DNA of 62,777 nt from Micromonosporaceae bacterium (GTDB taxonomy: Bacteria; Actinomycetota; Actinomycetes; Mycobacteriales; Micromonosporaceae), in NCBI GenBank assembly GCA_020027875.1, contig JAHRHA010000015.1, forward strand, positions 1 through 62,777. Reading direction: 5' to 3'. The notes beneath the pieces are model-generated. The model worked only from the letters and a program-made list of their open reading frames with translations, was not told where the DNA came from and did not search any database. This document shows, piece by piece, positions 52,593-62,758 of the stretch (position 1 is the first letter of the stretch; every line of letters begins with the position of its first letter). Made by a program: the position numbers and the translations under genes.

Positions 52593-53198
52593 ATGACAAC
52601 GCCCACACTCGCTACCCGGACCTACCACGGCGTCACCATTCCCCAGCCCGGCACCTTCGTCATCGACCCGGCTCACACTGCGGTCGGATTCGTTGCGCGA
52701 CACCTCATGGTGAGTAAGGTGCGCGGCTCGTTTAGCGAGGTCAGCGGCTCGATCACGGTCGGCGAGGACCCGCTGGCGTCATCTGTCGAGGCGATGATCG
52801 GAGCGGCGAGCATCAACACCGGTGCGCCGGACCGTGACGGTCACCTGCGCAGCGCCGACTTCCTCAATGTCGAGTCCTACCCGAACCTCACGTTCCGCAG
52901 CCTGCGTGTCGAACGTCACTCCGGCGCAAACTTCGCCGGAGGCGATCAACGCAGCACCTTCGCGCTGGCCGGGGAGCTGACGATCCGTGGGGTGACCCGC
53001 GAGGTCGAGCTTGAGGTCGAGTTCGACGGCGTGGTCCGCAACCCGTGGGGTCAGGAAGTCATCGGCTTCACCGCGACGACCGAGATCGACCGCGAGGAGT
53101 TCGGTATCACCTGGAACGCGGCGTTAGAGAGCGGCGGCGTGCTCGTCGGCAAGAAGGTCAAGATCGAGATCTCGGTGCAGGCCAAGCGCGACGCCTGA
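52593..53198 (+). CDS. YceI-family lipid-binding-like protein
   Basis: 201 residues with the YceI lipocalin-like fold signature: FVIDPAHTAVGFVARHLMVSKVRGSF, SINTGAPDRDGHLRSADFLNVESYPNLTFRS and LTIRGVTREVELEVEF. There is no signal peptide, unlike E. coli YceI. YceI proteins bind polyisoprenoid or long-chain amphiphiles. A nonapeptide FAGGDQRST inserted before ALAGELTIRG is encoded by one copy of the 27-base repeat family (52932-52958). The ATG at 52593 follows CAGGAG. It is likely controlled by the divergent MarR. Confidence 0.92.
   Translation: MTTPTLATRTYHGVTIPQPGTFVIDPAHTAVGFVARHLMVSKVRGSFSEVSGSITVGEDPLASSVEAMIGAASINTGAPDRDGHLRSADFLNVESYPNLTFRSLRVERHSGANFAGGDQRSTFALAGELTIRGVTREVELEVEFDGVVRNPWGQEVIGFTATTEIDREEFGITWNAALESGGVLVGKKVKIEISVQAKRDA
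52932..52958. repeat. 27-bp in-frame repeat family, single unit inside yceI
   Basis: TTCGCCGGAGGCGATCAACG plus CAGCACC, coding FAGGDQRST. The 20-mer is identical to one in the ADH 3' array, and the full unit differs from the gltX copy at two of 27 bases. Confidence 0.9.
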
Positions 53199-53226
53199 CC
53201 TGTTTCCTCGACGACGGATTCGCGCG

Positions 53227-53272
53227 ATGACGGAGCATCCTCCCCCTCGGCGGGGGGAGAATGCTCCGTCAT
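53227..53272. terminator. Strong bidirectional terminator hairpin
   Basis: ATGACGGAGCAT / ATGCTCCGTCAT outer arms with inner CTCCCCC / GGGGGAG and a single mismatch pair, about 20 base pairs in all. It is located between yceI and the convergent membrane-anchored protein gene. Confidence 0.75.
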
Positions 53273-53297
53273 ATGCGAGTCCCTCGTCCGGCGAACC

Positions 53298-54356
53298 TCA
53301 GCGATGGCCGATCCAGCCGAGGTAGGGATCCGGGCCGATGTGAAGGTCGTCGGCGACGTGGAGAGCGGTCGCCGCAAGCTCGGCCGGATCGCGGGAGGTG
53401 TACGCCAACACCCGCAGCCAGCGTCCTCCGTGAAGGTCGACGACGGCCTCGCCATATGAACCCGTGGACCGGATCCTGCCGGGCCGTCCGCGAAGGGTGG
53501 CCGGCTGTCCTTCGCCGGGACCGCCCACGAGGTCGATACGCGTGCCAAACATCGCCCGGACGCCAGGCATTCCCAGCTCGACGTTGCTGACGTCAATCGT
53601 CTGCGACCATTGCCCGACCCAGCCGTAGACAGTGACACGCATCTCGCCAGGGCGCGCGCCAGCCGGAAGCCAGCCAAATCTGAGCGATGTTTCGCACGCC
53701 GCTGTGGTGTCCGGCACGACCGAACGGGCCACCCGCAGCGCAATATCGACCGAGTCCGGCGTGGCTGCCGAATTCACGGTCGCGACGAACCCATCATCGA
53801 GTAGCCAGTCGAGCTTGATCGGAGCGCCGGGCGGACCCTCCAGCCGTCCCGGCCGATCTCCGATCGTGACATTGGCACGTCCGCCGAGGGGATTGAATGG
53901 CTCGGTCGGCGGCGGTGACTCGGACGGCCACGGCGACGGCCAGACCGGTGCCACCGGCCGGCGAAGTTCGAGGGAGATGCGCGGGGCTTGCCCAGCACGC
54001 TCGAGGGAACCCTCGATGGACGCCCGAATGAACTCGGCGGACGCCCAGAGTCGACCCTGGGACACCGAATCGCCGATCTGCACCTCGCGCCACGCCTCGG
54101 CGAGCCCCTCCGGCAGCCAGGTTGGGCGAAGCCGCATCGGGACGCGGAGATTCCCGCCCACGGCGGGCGGCTGCGGCGACGGTGGCGGGAGGTTTCCCAG
54201 ATCGGGTGGCCGCTCACCCGTACCCCTGCGTAGCCACAGCGCGGCAGGAACCCCAGCCGCCATCATGGCAGCGCCGACTACGCCGGCGGTGAGCAGCGCA
54301 CGCCGCTGCCGGTGTGCAGTGCCGAGGCGCTGGCCGGTGAACTCGTCGTGACTCAT
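53298..54356 (-). CDS. Membrane-anchored protein, unknown
   Basis: 352 residues. A twin-basic N-terminus (HRQRRALLTAG) leads into one membrane span (about 19-42). A proline-rich linker (about 52-68) and a beta-rich extracytoplasmic domain follow, with repeated aromatic/Arg motifs such as VTVYGWVGQW and LHGGRWLRVLAYTSRDPAELA. The RxRRALLTAGVVGAAMMAAG start resembles, but does not clearly match, a Tat signal. No family is recognised. It lies upstream of gltX on the opposite side of a short gap and is probably its own unit. Confidence 0.62.
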   Translation of the reverse strand: MSHDEFTGQRLGTAHRQRRALLTAGVVGAAMMAAGVPAALWLRRGTGERPPDLGNLPPPSPQPPAVGGNLRVPMRLRPTWLPEGLAEAWREVQIGDSVSQGRLWASAEFIRASIEGSLERAGQAPRISLELRRPVAPVWPSPWPSESPPPTEPFNPLGGRANVTIGDRPGRLEGPPGAPIKLDWLLDDGFVATVNSAATPDSVDIALRVARSVVPDTTAACETSLRFGWLPAGARPGEMRVTVYGWVGQWSQTIDVSNVELGMPGVRAMFGTRIDLVGGPGEGQPATLRGRPGRIRSTGSYGEAVVDLHGGRWLRVLAYTSRDPAELAATALHVADDLHIGPDPYLGWIGHR

Positions 54357-54418
54357 CTCGCCCTCCCGAGTTGCACCGCTTCAACGTGTTGAACCCCCGG
54401 TTTGTTGACGACCTGCCG

Positions 54419-55855
54419 TCAGAGTCTGGCCAGGGCCGCGTTGATACGCGGGAGCGTGCGATCGCGTCCGAGTACCTCGAGCGACTCGAACAACGGGAGC
54501 CCGACGCCTCGTCCGGTGACCGCGACCCGTACCGGCGCTTGTGCCTTGCCCAGCTTGAGGCCACGCTCGGCGCCGACGGCCTCGAGGGTGGCTTTCAGCG
54601 TCTCCGCGTCCCACGACGGCGCGGCCTCGAACGCTGTCACGGCCGCCGTCAGCAGGTCCGCCGCGGCACCTTCGCTGGAGGCGATCAACGCGGCACCTGT
54701 CATCGCCTTCTCCCACGCGGCGGGATCCACGGCCGGCTCGGGCAGGAACAGGAAGTCCACGTTGGCCACGATCTCCGACAACACCGCGACGCGGGTCTGC
54801 GCCAGCGGCGCGACTGCGGCGAAGGCCGCGGGGTCGTAGTCCTCGGCGCGCCACGGTGCCACCCGGACGCCGCCGACCTCGCCGGTAAGCCACGGCTGGC
54901 AGGCCTCGATGAACGCGTCGACATCGAGCGCCCGGATGTACTCACCGTTGAAGGCCCGCAGTTTCTTCTCGTCGAAGTACGCCGGTGACGGGTTGACCTG
55001 CTCGAGGCGGAAATCCTCTTCGATCACCGTCCACGGCACGATCTCCCGATCGCGGCTGGGCGCCCAACCCAATAACATCAGATAGTTGCGCATGGCGTCG
55101 GCCAGGTAACCCTCCTCGCGGTAGGCCTCCAGGGCCACCTTGTCGCGGCGCTTGGACAGCTTCTGGCGCTTCTCGTTGACGACGACTGGCACATGCGCCC
55201 AGATCGGCGGTGTCTGACGGAGCGCCTCCCAGAGCATCTGCTGCTTCGGGGTGTTGGGCAGGTGCTCCTCGGCGCGGATCACGTGAGTGATCTTCATTGT
55301 GATGTCGTCCACGACGTTCGCGAGCAGGAACACCGCCGATCCGTCGGCTCGGGCGATGACGAAGTCCTCGATGAGCTTGTTTTCGAACGTCGGCTCACCT
55401 CGGATGAGGTCGACAACGCGGGTCAAACCCTCATCAGGAGTACGGAATCGCAGCGCTCGCTTCGCGCCAGGTCCCAAACCGCGGTCGCGACAGAAGCCGT
55501 CGTACCCCCGTACCTGGCCCTGGGTGCGCAGGGCGATGTCATCGCGGGTGCAGTCGCAGTAGTACGCCCTGCCCTTCGCGAACAGCTCCGCCGCGGCGGC
55601 CGAGTGCGCCTCGGCGTAGGCGGACTGGAACAGGGGTCCCTCGTAGGAGCCCCGTTCGATGCCGATCCAGTCGAGGGCGGAGAGGATGCCCTCGATCCAC
55701 TCCAGCCGGTTGCGGGAGGCGTCGGTGTCCTCGATCCGGAGCACGAAGGTCCCGCCGTGCTGCTTAGCGAAGATCCAGTTCTGTAGGGCCGAGCGCGCCC
55801 CGCCGACGTGGAACATTCCCGTGGGAGAGGGCGCAAACCGTACGCGTACTGTCAC
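54419..55855 (-). CDS. gltX: Glutamyl-tRNA synthetase
   Basis: A 478-residue class I synthetase. The HIGH-type motif reads HVGG within [21 protein letters not shown] (residues 5-24), and the KMSKS-type motif is KLSKR in [18 protein letters not shown]. The catalytic Rossmann domain is followed by the helical anticodon-binding region. One 27-base repeat unit lies in that region at 54671-54697, read here in the opposite orientation as GAALIASSE. The GTG at 55855 has a weak ribosome site; a longer frame to 55990 is non-homologous. Confidence 0.93.
   Translation of the reverse strand: MTVRVRFAPSPTGMFHVGGARSALQNWIFAKQHGGTFVLRIEDTDASRNRLEWIEGILSALDWIGIERGSYEGPLFQSAYAEAHSAAAAELFAKGRAYYCDCTRDDIALRTQGQVRGYDGFCRDRGLGPGAKRALRFRTPDEGLTRVVDLIRGEPTFENKLIEDFVIARADGSAVFLLANVVDDITMKITHVIRAEEHLPNTPKQQMLWEALRQTPPIWAHVPVVVNEKRQKLSKRRDKVALEAYREEGYLADAMRNYLMLLGWAPSRDREIVPWTVIEEDFRLEQVNPSPAYFDEKKLRAFNGEYIRALDVDAFIEACQPWLTGEVGGVRVAPWRAEDYDPAAFAAVAPLAQTRVAVLSEIVANVDFLFLPEPAVDPAAWEKAMTGAALIASSEGAAADLLTAAVTAFEAAPSWDAETLKATLEAVGAERGLKLGKAQAPVRVAVTGRGVGLPLFESLEVLGRDRTLPRINAALARL
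54671..54697. repeat. 27-bp in-frame repeat family, single unit inside gltX (opposite reading orientation)
   Basis: TTCGCTGGAGGCGATCAACG plus CGGCACC on the plus strand. Because gltX is on the minus strand, it codes GAALIASSE rather than FAGGDQRST. It is 25 of 27 identical to the yceI unit. Confidence 0.88.
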
Positions 55856-56115
55856 GGCGTACAGCGTAGGGTGACTCACCGCGCTTGCCGCAACCAGGTT
55901 TGCCGGCCGTGTACAAAAGCCGCTAACTGCCATGAGCCGGTCGACTAACTGTTGTCCACCTGTCAGTGGAGAGCGCCTTGTCGGGGTCACCCGCTACTGT
56001 GGATCAGACCTCGGCATACTTGAGCGGTCAACAGTCGCTAACGCGCGGGGACGGCGGAGGCAACGGGTCCGGGAACGGGGATCCGGGCAGCGGTTTGGTA
56101 CGGGGAGGGGACACG

Positions 56116-57417
56116 ATGGTCCGGCCACTGCGGCAGGCACAGCGGTACGCACGGGGGCGCTGGCGTCTGATCGGCGTGCTCGCCGGTGTGTTGGCGCTGA
56201 GCGCGACTAGCGCCTGTGGCGGCGGTGTTGGGGCGCAATGGCGGGCTCCGGGCGCCGATGGCACACAGGCCACGCCGGCGCCGGTGGCGTCTGCGCTCCT
56301 GCTCAGCCACGCGGCCAATGCCACAAACGTGTCGCCGGCGGACCCGGTCACGGTTGAGCTCACCGGTGGCAAGCTGGAGACCGTCACTCTCACCAACTCC
56401 CAGGGCAAGGCCGTCAAGGGAGATTTCGATGCCGAGAGGCGGATCTGGAATAGCTCTGAGGAGCTTGGCTACAACAAGACGTACACGCTCATGGTCGTCG
56501 GTGCCGGCGCCGACGGGCAGCGTCACGAGGACACCCGCACGTTCACCACGGTCAAGCCCAAGAACTTCACGCTGCCCTACCTGCGCGCCAACGTGGGCGC
56601 TCTCCTCGATGGCGGCACGTTCGGCGTGGGCCAGCCCATCGTGGTCTGGTTCGACGAGGCCATCACGGACAAGGCGGCGGCCGAAAAGAACCTGGTCGTC
56701 ACGACAGATCCGCCGGTGCTGGGCGCCTGGCGCTGGATGGACAGCCGCGAGGTGCACTGGCGTCCCAAGGAGTACTGGCCGGCCCACACGAAGGTGACTG
56801 TCGAGGCGAACGTGTACGGCAGGGACCTCGGCGGTGGTCTCTACGGCCAGGAGGACCGCAAGGCCACCTTCACGATCGGCAAGTCGAAGATCGCGATCGC
56901 CGACTCCAAGACCCACCGCATGAAGGTCTACATCAACGGCTCACTGGTCACCAGGATCAATGGCAAGGATGTCACCGCGGGCATCCCGATCAGCATGGGC
57001 AAGGGCGGCTACGAGACCACCCCCCGAGGGCAGGTCATCAGCTTCACCACAAACAGCGGGCCGCACGTGGTGACCCAGAAGTATGAGGTCTACCGGATGA
57101 CGTCGGCAAGCTTCGGCATCACGGATCCGAAGTCGCCGAACTTCTACGACGAGAAGATCAGAAAGTCGATCCGGATCTCCGGCGGCGGGGAGTTCGTGCA
57201 CCTGGCCGACTGGAACATCTGGGCACACGGGAAGACGAACACCTCGCATGGGTGCATCAACGTCGCGCCCACGTATATCTACTGGTTCTACGACCAGTTC
57301 GGTGCCGGTGACATCGTGGACGTGAAGAACACGAGCGTGAAGCTCGACGTGCGCGACGGCCTCGGCGACTGGGTGCTGTCGTGGGAAGAGTGGCAGAAGG
57401 GCAGCGCCCTCTCCTAG
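56116..57417 (+). CDS. L,D-transpeptidase lipoprotein (Ldt-type, Ig-like plus YkuD)
   Basis: 433 residues. A lipoprotein signal has its lipobox cysteine in ALSATSACGGG. A bacterial Ig-like pair of domains (about 60-290, containing FDAERRIWNSSEELGYNKTYTL) and a YkuD catalytic domain (about 290-415) follow. The signature HGKTNTSHGCINVAP supplies the catalytic Cys with its His. These enzymes make 3-3 peptidoglycan cross-links and resist most beta-lactams. The architecture matches mycobacterial LdtMt2. The ATG at 56116 has GGGGAGGGG directly upstream. Bases 55856-56115 hold no gene and presumably its promoter. Confidence 0.93.
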   Translation: MVRPLRQAQRYARGRWRLIGVLAGVLALSATSACGGGVGAQWRAPGADGTQATPAPVASALLLSHAANATNVSPADPVTVELTGGKLETVTLTNSQGKAVKGDFDAERRIWNSSEELGYNKTYTLMVVGAGADGQRHEDTRTFTTVKPKNFTLPYLRANVGALLDGGTFGVGQPIVVWFDEAITDKAAAEKNLVVTTDPPVLGAWRWMDSREVHWRPKEYWPAHTKVTVEANVYGRDLGGGLYGQEDRKATFTIGKSKIAIADSKTHRMKVYINGSLVTRINGKDVTAGIPISMGKGGYETTPRGQVISFTTNSGPHVVTQKYEVYRMTSASFGITDPKSPNFYDEKIRKSIRISGGGEFVHLADWNIWAHGKTNTSHGCINVAPTYIYWFYDQFGAGDIVDVKNTSVKLDVRDGLGDWVLSWEEWQKGSALS

Positions 57418-57421
57418 CGGG

Positions 57422-58786
57422 TTAGGCGCGGATCAGGGCGCGGTACCAGGCGTATGACGCCTTGGGCGTGCGCCGCTGGGTGGCGAAGTCCACGTGAACC
57501 AGGCCGAACCGCTTGGTGAAGCCTTCCGTCCACTCGAAGTTGTCGAGCAGCGACCAGACGAAGTAGCCCCGCACCGGCACGCCGGCGGCGACCGCCGCGC
57601 GGACCGCATCGACGTGACCGGACAGGTAGGCGATCCGGTCCTCGTCCTCGAAAATGCCGTCGGGGCCCGGGACGTCCTCGTACGAACACCCGCTCTCCGT
57701 GACGTACATGTCGGGGAGCACATGCGCGTACCGCTGGCGCAGTGACACCAGCAGGTCGCGCAGGCCGTCCGGCACGACGGGCCACCCGAAATAGGTGGTC
57801 GGGAATCCCTCGATCAGGCGCATGTCGTACGGCAGCGGCCCCGGCCAGGATGGTGCGCCGATCCCGGCCGGGTTGTAGTAGTTGACCCCAAGCGCGTCCA
57901 GCCACGTCGAGATCGTGGCGAGGTCGCCTGGGCGTACCAGGTCGTTCTCCCCGGCCAGGCGGTCAGCGCCGGAGAATCCGTGCAGCCCGTCGGGGTAGCG
58001 GCACAGCAGGAGCGGGTCGGTGTAGAGGCGGTTGTGAAAGGCGTCGTACGCGTCGGCGGCGGCGCGGTCCTCGTCCGTGGCGCTGCCGCGTTCGCCGTCC
58101 GGGCCGACCGCCCACGCGGGGGAGTAGTTGTTGGCGATGGCGACGGGGGCGGCGCTGTCGGCGCGCAGAGCCGCCACGGCCAACCCGTGGCCGAGCAACT
58201 GGTGGTGCGCGACCGGGAACGGGTCGTCGAAGAGCTGAAGTCCGGGGGCGTGCATCCCCCAGAAGTGGCCGTAGATCGTATGGATAGCCGGCTCGTTGAG
58301 CGTGATCCACAGCCGCACCCGGTCGCCGAGCGCGGCCGACACGATGGCGGCGTAGTCGGCGAACCGGTATGCGGTCTCGCGTGCGGTCCATCCTCCGGCC
58401 GCCTGCAGGGTAAGCGGCAGATCCCAGTGGTAGAGGGTCGCGACCGGGTCGATGCCGCGCTCAAGCAGCGAGTCCACGAGCCGGTCGTAGAAGGCGAGAC
58501 CGTCCGGATTTCCCACCCCAGTGCCGGATGGCTGGATCCGGGGCCAGGCGAGGGAGAAGCGGTAAGCGTTGACGCCGAGGTCCGCCAGGAGGGCGACGTC
58601 CTCGCGGTAGCGCCGGTAGTGGTCGCACGCCACGTCCCCGGTTGTGCCGTCCGCGACGTGATCGCCGTCGTGGGTAAAGGTGTCCCAGATGGACGGTCCG
58701 CGTCCGTCCGCTGTGGTGGCGCCCTCGATCTGGTACGCCGACGTGGCCACACCCCACCTGAAGTCGGGCGGTAGGGGATCGGGCAC
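57422..58786 (-). CDS. Beta-glucosidase, glycoside hydrolase family 1
   Basis: 454 residues. The GH1 start signature is FRWGVATSAYQIEGATTADGRGPSIWDTF. The acid/base glutamate is in TLNEPAI, and the nucleophile is in YVTESGCSYED, where most relatives have TENG. It hydrolyses beta-linked glucosides or related sugars in the cytoplasm (no signal peptide). The GTG at 58786 has GGAGG upstream. It is convergent with the transpeptidase gene (4-base gap) and divergent from the aldo/keto reductase. Confidence 0.92.
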   Translation of the reverse strand: MPDPLPPDFRWGVATSAYQIEGATTADGRGPSIWDTFTHDGDHVADGTTGDVACDHYRRYREDVALLADLGVNAYRFSLAWPRIQPSGTGVGNPDGLAFYDRLVDSLLERGIDPVATLYHWDLPLTLQAAGGWTARETAYRFADYAAIVSAALGDRVRLWITLNEPAIHTIYGHFWGMHAPGLQLFDDPFPVAHHQLLGHGLAVAALRADSAAPVAIANNYSPAWAVGPDGERGSATDEDRAAADAYDAFHNRLYTDPLLLCRYPDGLHGFSGADRLAGENDLVRPGDLATISTWLDALGVNYYNPAGIGAPSWPGPLPYDMRLIEGFPTTYFGWPVVPDGLRDLLVSLRQRYAHVLPDMYVTESGCSYEDVPGPDGIFEDEDRIAYLSGHVDAVRAAVAAGVPVRGYFVWSLLDNFEWTEGFTKRFGLVHVDFATQRRTPKASYAWYRALIRA

Positions 58787-58916
58787 GCTCGCCTCCCGCG
58801 GTGTGGGGCCAAGTCCACCGATCCTAGCGGCGCGTGGACGTCAGCGGCGCGACACGAAGCGGCGCGCTGCCTAGGATCAAAGGGGGCGATCGCCCCATGC
58901 GACGAAGGGGGGGCCC

Positions 58917-59897
58917 GTGGATTACGTGCGACTGGGTGGCACGGGGCTGAAGGTTTCCCGGATCTGCCTCGGCATGATGAGCTATGGCGACCCCAACTGG
59001 CGAGAATGGGTGCTCGACGAGGAGGCCGCCGAGCCGATCGTGCGCCGCGCGGCCGACGCGGGGATCACCTTCTTCGACACTGCGGACATCTACTCGGTAG
59101 GGGTCAGCGAGGAGGTGACGGGTCGGTTGCTGGGTCGGATATTCCCCGCCCGGGAGGACTACGTACTGGCCACGAAGGTATACCAGCGGATGGGGCCCGG
59201 CCCGAACGACGGCGGGTTGTCGCGCAAGCACATCCTGGCCAGCATCGATGCTTCGCTGGGCCGCCTTGGTGTGGACCACGTTGACCTTTACCAGATCCAT
59301 CGCTGGGATGCCGAGACCCCGATCGAGGAGACGATGGGTGCGCTCCACGACGTGGTGCGGTCTGGCAAGGCCCGCTACATCGGCGCGTCCAGCATGTACG
59401 CCTGGCAGTTCGCCAAGGCCCAGCACGTGGCCGATCGATACGGCTACACCCGGTTCGTCTCGATGCAGAACCACTACAACCTGGTCTACCGGGAGGAGGA
59501 GCGCGAGATGGTGCCCCTCTGCGTCGACCAGGGTGTCGGGGTCATCCCGTGGAGCCCGCTGGCGCGCGGGTTTCTCGCTGGCAACCGCACCCGCGACGGC
59601 CAGCGGCACACCGTACGAGCCGCGAGTGATCCATTCGCCGACGAGCTGTACACCGACGCGGACTTCGACGTGGTCGACCAACTCACCGAGATGGCTCGCG
59701 GGCGCGGGCTGCCGCCGGCCCAGGTCGCGCTGGCCTGGCTGCTCCACAAGCCCGGCGTGACCGCCCCGATCCTCGGCGCGACCCGGCTGGCCCACCTGGA
59801 TGATGCCGTAGCCGCCGTGGACGTCGCGTTGTCACCGGACGAGATGAAGCTGCTCGAGCAGCCATACCAGCCGCACCCGGTCCGCGGCCACGCCTGA
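58917..59897 (+). CDS. Aldo/keto reductase
   Basis: 326 residues, the AKR barrel. Catalytic tetrad positions are visible: Asp and Tyr in FFDTADIYSVG, Lys in LATKVY and His in LYQIHRWD. The LGATRLAHLDDAVAAVDVALSPDEMKLLE C-terminus is typical of YghZ/AKR11-like groups. It reduces aldehydes or sugar carbonyls with NADPH. GTG start at 58917 after a G-rich ribosome-site region. Its end is followed by element A copy 4. Confidence 0.9.
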   Translation: MDYVRLGGTGLKVSRICLGMMSYGDPNWREWVLDEEAAEPIVRRAADAGITFFDTADIYSVGVSEEVTGRLLGRIFPAREDYVLATKVYQRMGPGPNDGGLSRKHILASIDASLGRLGVDHVDLYQIHRWDAETPIEETMGALHDVVRSGKARYIGASSMYAWQFAKAQHVADRYGYTRFVSMQNHYNLVYREEEREMVPLCVDQGVGVIPWSPLARGFLAGNRTRDGQRHTVRAASDPFADELYTDADFDVVDQLTEMARGRGLPPAQVALAWLLHKPGVTAPILGATRLAHLDDAVAAVDVALSPDEMKLLEQPYQPHPVRGHA

Positions 59898-59903
59898 CGC
59901 CTG

Positions 59904-59974
59904 TTCCCGCGATCTAGGGCCAGGTCGCGTGAGTGGATCACCAATCACGCGACTACGCCCTTGATCGGCGGGAA
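59904..59974. repeat. Dispersed hairpin element A, copy 4
   Basis: Arms TTCCCGCGATCTAGGGC and GCCCTTGATCGGCGGGAA pair with a few mismatches. The inner stem GTCGCGTGA / TCACGCGAC surrounds GTGGATCACCAA. It sits between the convergent AKR and aceE stops and may terminate both. Confidence 0.82.
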
Positions 59975-60001
59975 CGGAGGCGGGCAGAGAGGCGAGTGCG
60001 G

Positions 60002-62758
60002 TCAGGTGTCACCGCCCGTTTCGCCCACCGGTGCGGCGTTGACGTCGTCGATCGCGTATTTGCGGGCCGCGTCCGCTGCCACCTTCACAGGCAGTTGTCC
60101 GCGCAGCGCGAGCTGGCTGAGCGTGGCGACCACGATCGTCTCCGCGTCGACGTGGAAATGGCGGCGCAGGGCATGGCGGGTGTCGGACATGCCGAACCCG
60201 TCCGTGCCCAGCGAGGTGTAGTCGCCCGGCACCCACCGCGAGATCAGGTCGGGCACGGCGCGCATGAAGTCCGACACCGCCACGACCGGTCCCTGGGTGT
60301 CCCGGAGGGCCCGCGTCACGTACGGCACCCGCGGCGGTTGGTCGGGGTGCAGGAGGTTCCACTCCTCGGCTGCGACCGCGTCGCGCCGTAGCTCGGTCCA
60401 CGAGGTCGCCGACCAGAGGTCAGCGGCGACACCCCAGTCCTGCGCGAGCAGGTGCTGTGCCTTGAGGGCCCACTGCATGCCCGTACCCGATGCGAGAAGT
60501 TGTGCCTTCGGCGCGAACCCGATGGGCTCCACGGCGGGTGCCGGAGAGTAGACGTAGAGGCCTCGGAGCAGACCGTCGACGTCGAGGTTCTCCGGCTCTG
60601 CCGGCTGAAGGATCGGTTCATTGTAGACAGTGAGGTAGTAGAAGATGTCCTCCGGCTTCTCGCCGTACATGCGATGTAGCGCGTCCTCGGTGATGTACGC
60701 CAGCTCGAACGCGAACGCCGCGTCGTACGAGACGACGGCCGGGTTCGTCGCGGCGATGAGCAGCGAGTGACCGTCCTCGTGTTGCAGGCCCTCACCGTTG
60801 AGGGTGGTCCGGCCGGCGGTGGCGCCGAGCAGGAACCCGCGGGTCATCTGGTCGGCGGCCGCCCACAGCCCGTCTGCGGTGCGCTGGAACCCGAACATCG
60901 AGTAGAAGATGTAGAGCGGGATCATGGGCTCACCGTGCGTCGCGTATGCGCTGCCGGCCGCGGTGAACGACGCGACCGAGCCCGCCTCGTTGATGCCCTC
61001 GTGCAGGATCTGCCCGGTCGTCGCCTCTCGGTAGGACAGGAAGAGCTCCCGGTCGACCGGGGTGTACTGCTGCCCGTGCGGTGAGTAGATCTTCGCGGTC
61101 GGGAAGAGCGAGTCCATGCCGAACGTGCGCGCCTCATCCGGGATGATTGGCACCCAGCGGCGCCCGATGTTCTTGTCCTTCATCAGGTCCTTGAGCAGCC
61201 GGACGAACGCCATCGTGGTGGCGACCTTCTGCTTGCCCGAGCCACGCTTGATGTCCCCGAAGGTCTCGGTGGGCGGGATCTGCAGCGTTGCGCCAGTCGT
61301 CCGGCGCGACGGCACGGAGCCGCCGAGCGCCTCGCGACGCTCCATCATGTACTGCATCTCGTCCGACTTCTCACCAGGGTGGAAGTACGGCGGCTGGTAC
61401 GGGTCGGCCTCGAGTGCGGAGTCCGGGATGTCGAGGTAGAGCCGGTCCCGGAACGCCTTGAGGTCGTTGAGCGTCAGCTTCTTCATCTGGTGGGTCGCGT
61501 TGCGTCCCTCGAAGCTCGAGCCCAGCGTCCAGCCCTTGATTGTCTTGGCCAGGATGACTGTCGGCTGTCCAGTGTGCTCGGTCGCGGCCTTGTACGCGGC
61601 GTAGAGCTTGCGGTAGTCGTGTCCGCCCCGCTTGAGGTTCCAGATCTCCTCATCGGTCATGTGCTCGACCATCTTGCGTGTGCGCGGATCGCGGCCGAAG
61701 AAGTGTTCGCGCACATACGCGCCGGACTCGGCCTTGTAGGTCTGGTAGTCGCCGTCGGGCGTGGTGTTCATGAGGTTCACGAGCGCGCCGTCGGTGTCGG
61801 CGGCGAGCAGCGGGTCCCACTCGCGACCCCAGATCACCTTGATGACGTTCCAGCCGGCACCGCGGAAGAAGGCCTCCAGCTCCTGGATCACCTTGCCGTT
61901 GCCGCGTACCGGGCCGTCGAGGCGCTGCAGGTTGCAGTTGATGACAAAGGTGAGGTTGTCCAACTCCTCGCGGGCGGCGAGGCCGAGGGCGCTCACCGAC
62001 TCGGGCTCGTCCATCTCTCCGTCGCCGAGGAATGCCCACACGTGCTGGTCGCTCGTGTCCTTGATGCCTCGGTGCTGCAGATAGCGGTTGAACCGAGCCT
62101 GGTAGATGGCGTTGATGCCGCCCAGTCCCATGGAGACAGTCGGGAACTCCCAGAAGTTCGGCATGAGGCGCGGGTGCGGGTACGAGGGTAGGCCGCCACC
62201 CTGGCCGGCATGGGAGAGTTCCTGGCGGAATCCGTCGAGCTGTGCCTCGGTCAGGCGACCTTCCATGAAGGCCCGAGCGTACATGCCGGGCGAGGCGTGG
62301 CCCTGGAAGAAGATCTGGTCGCCGCCACCGGGATGGTTCCTGCCGCGGAAGAAGTGGTTGAAGGCCACCTCATAAAGGCTCGCCGAGCTGGCGTAGGTGG
62401 AGATGTGTCCACCGGCGCCGATGCCTGGCCGCTGTGCGCGATGCACCATGATCGCCGCGTTCCAGCGGATGTAGGCACGGATGCGCCGCTCAACGTGCTC
62501 GTCACCGGGGAACCACGGCTCACGCTCGGGCGGGATTGTGTTGATGTAGTCGGTGGTGGTCAGCGGCGGTACGCCGACCTGGCGTTCCCGGGCACGCTCC
62601 AACAACCGGAGCATTACGTAACGGGCCCGCTGCCGGCCCCGCTCGTCGATGACCCCGTCGAGCGATTCGATCCACTCGAGCGTCTCCTCGGGATCGGTGT
62701 CCGGCAGCTGGCTCGGCAAACCATCGCTGATCACCGGGCGCTTGCGTTCGGTGGCCAC
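60002..62758 (-). CDS. aceE: Pyruvate dehydrogenase E1 component, homodimeric type
   Basis: 918 residues, full length for the AceE type. It decarboxylates pyruvate with thiamine diphosphate and passes the acetyl group to lipoyl-E2, supplying acetyl-CoA for gltA and accD. The TPP motif is [10 protein letters not shown] starting at 245, with the downstream NCNLQ. N-terminal features ([21 protein letters not shown] and [18 protein letters not shown]) are characteristic. E2 and E3 genes are not in the window. The GTG at 62758 follows AAGGAACG. The remaining 19 bases to the window edge are upstream sequence. Confidence 0.96.
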   Translation of the reverse strand: MATERKRPVISDGLPSQLPDTDPEETLEWIESLDGVIDERGRQRARYVMLRLLERARERQVGVPPLTTTDYINTIPPEREPWFPGDEHVERRIRAYIRWNAAIMVHRAQRPGIGAGGHISTYASSASLYEVAFNHFFRGRNHPGGGDQIFFQGHASPGMYARAFMEGRLTEAQLDGFRQELSHAGQGGGLPSYPHPRLMPNFWEFPTVSMGLGGINAIYQARFNRYLQHRGIKDTSDQHVWAFLGDGEMDEPESVSALGLAAREELDNLTFVINCNLQRLDGPVRGNGKVIQELEAFFRGAGWNVIKVIWGREWDPLLAADTDGALVNLMNTTPDGDYQTYKAESGAYVREHFFGRDPRTRKMVEHMTDEEIWNLKRGGHDYRKLYAAYKAATEHTGQPTVILAKTIKGWTLGSSFEGRNATHQMKKLTLNDLKAFRDRLYLDIPDSALEADPYQPPYFHPGEKSDEMQYMMERREALGGSVPSRRTTGATLQIPPTETFGDIKRGSGKQKVATTMAFVRLLKDLMKDKNIGRRWVPIIPDEARTFGMDSLFPTAKIYSPHGQQYTPVDRELFLSYREATTGQILHEGINEAGSVASFTAAGSAYATHGEPMIPLYIFYSMFGFQRTADGLWAAADQMTRGFLLGATAGRTTLNGEGLQHEDGHSLLIAATNPAVVSYDAAFAFELAYITEDALHRMYGEKPEDIFYYLTVYNEPILQPAEPENLDVDGLLRGLYVYSPAPAVEPIGFAPKAQLLASGTGMQWALKAQHLLAQDWGVAADLWSATSWTELRRDAVAAEEWNLLHPDQPPRVPYVTRALRDTQGPVVAVSDFMRAVPDLISRWVPGDYTSLGTDGFGMSDTRHALRRHFHVDAETIVVATLSQLALRGQLPVKVAADAARKYAIDDVNAAPVGETGGDT

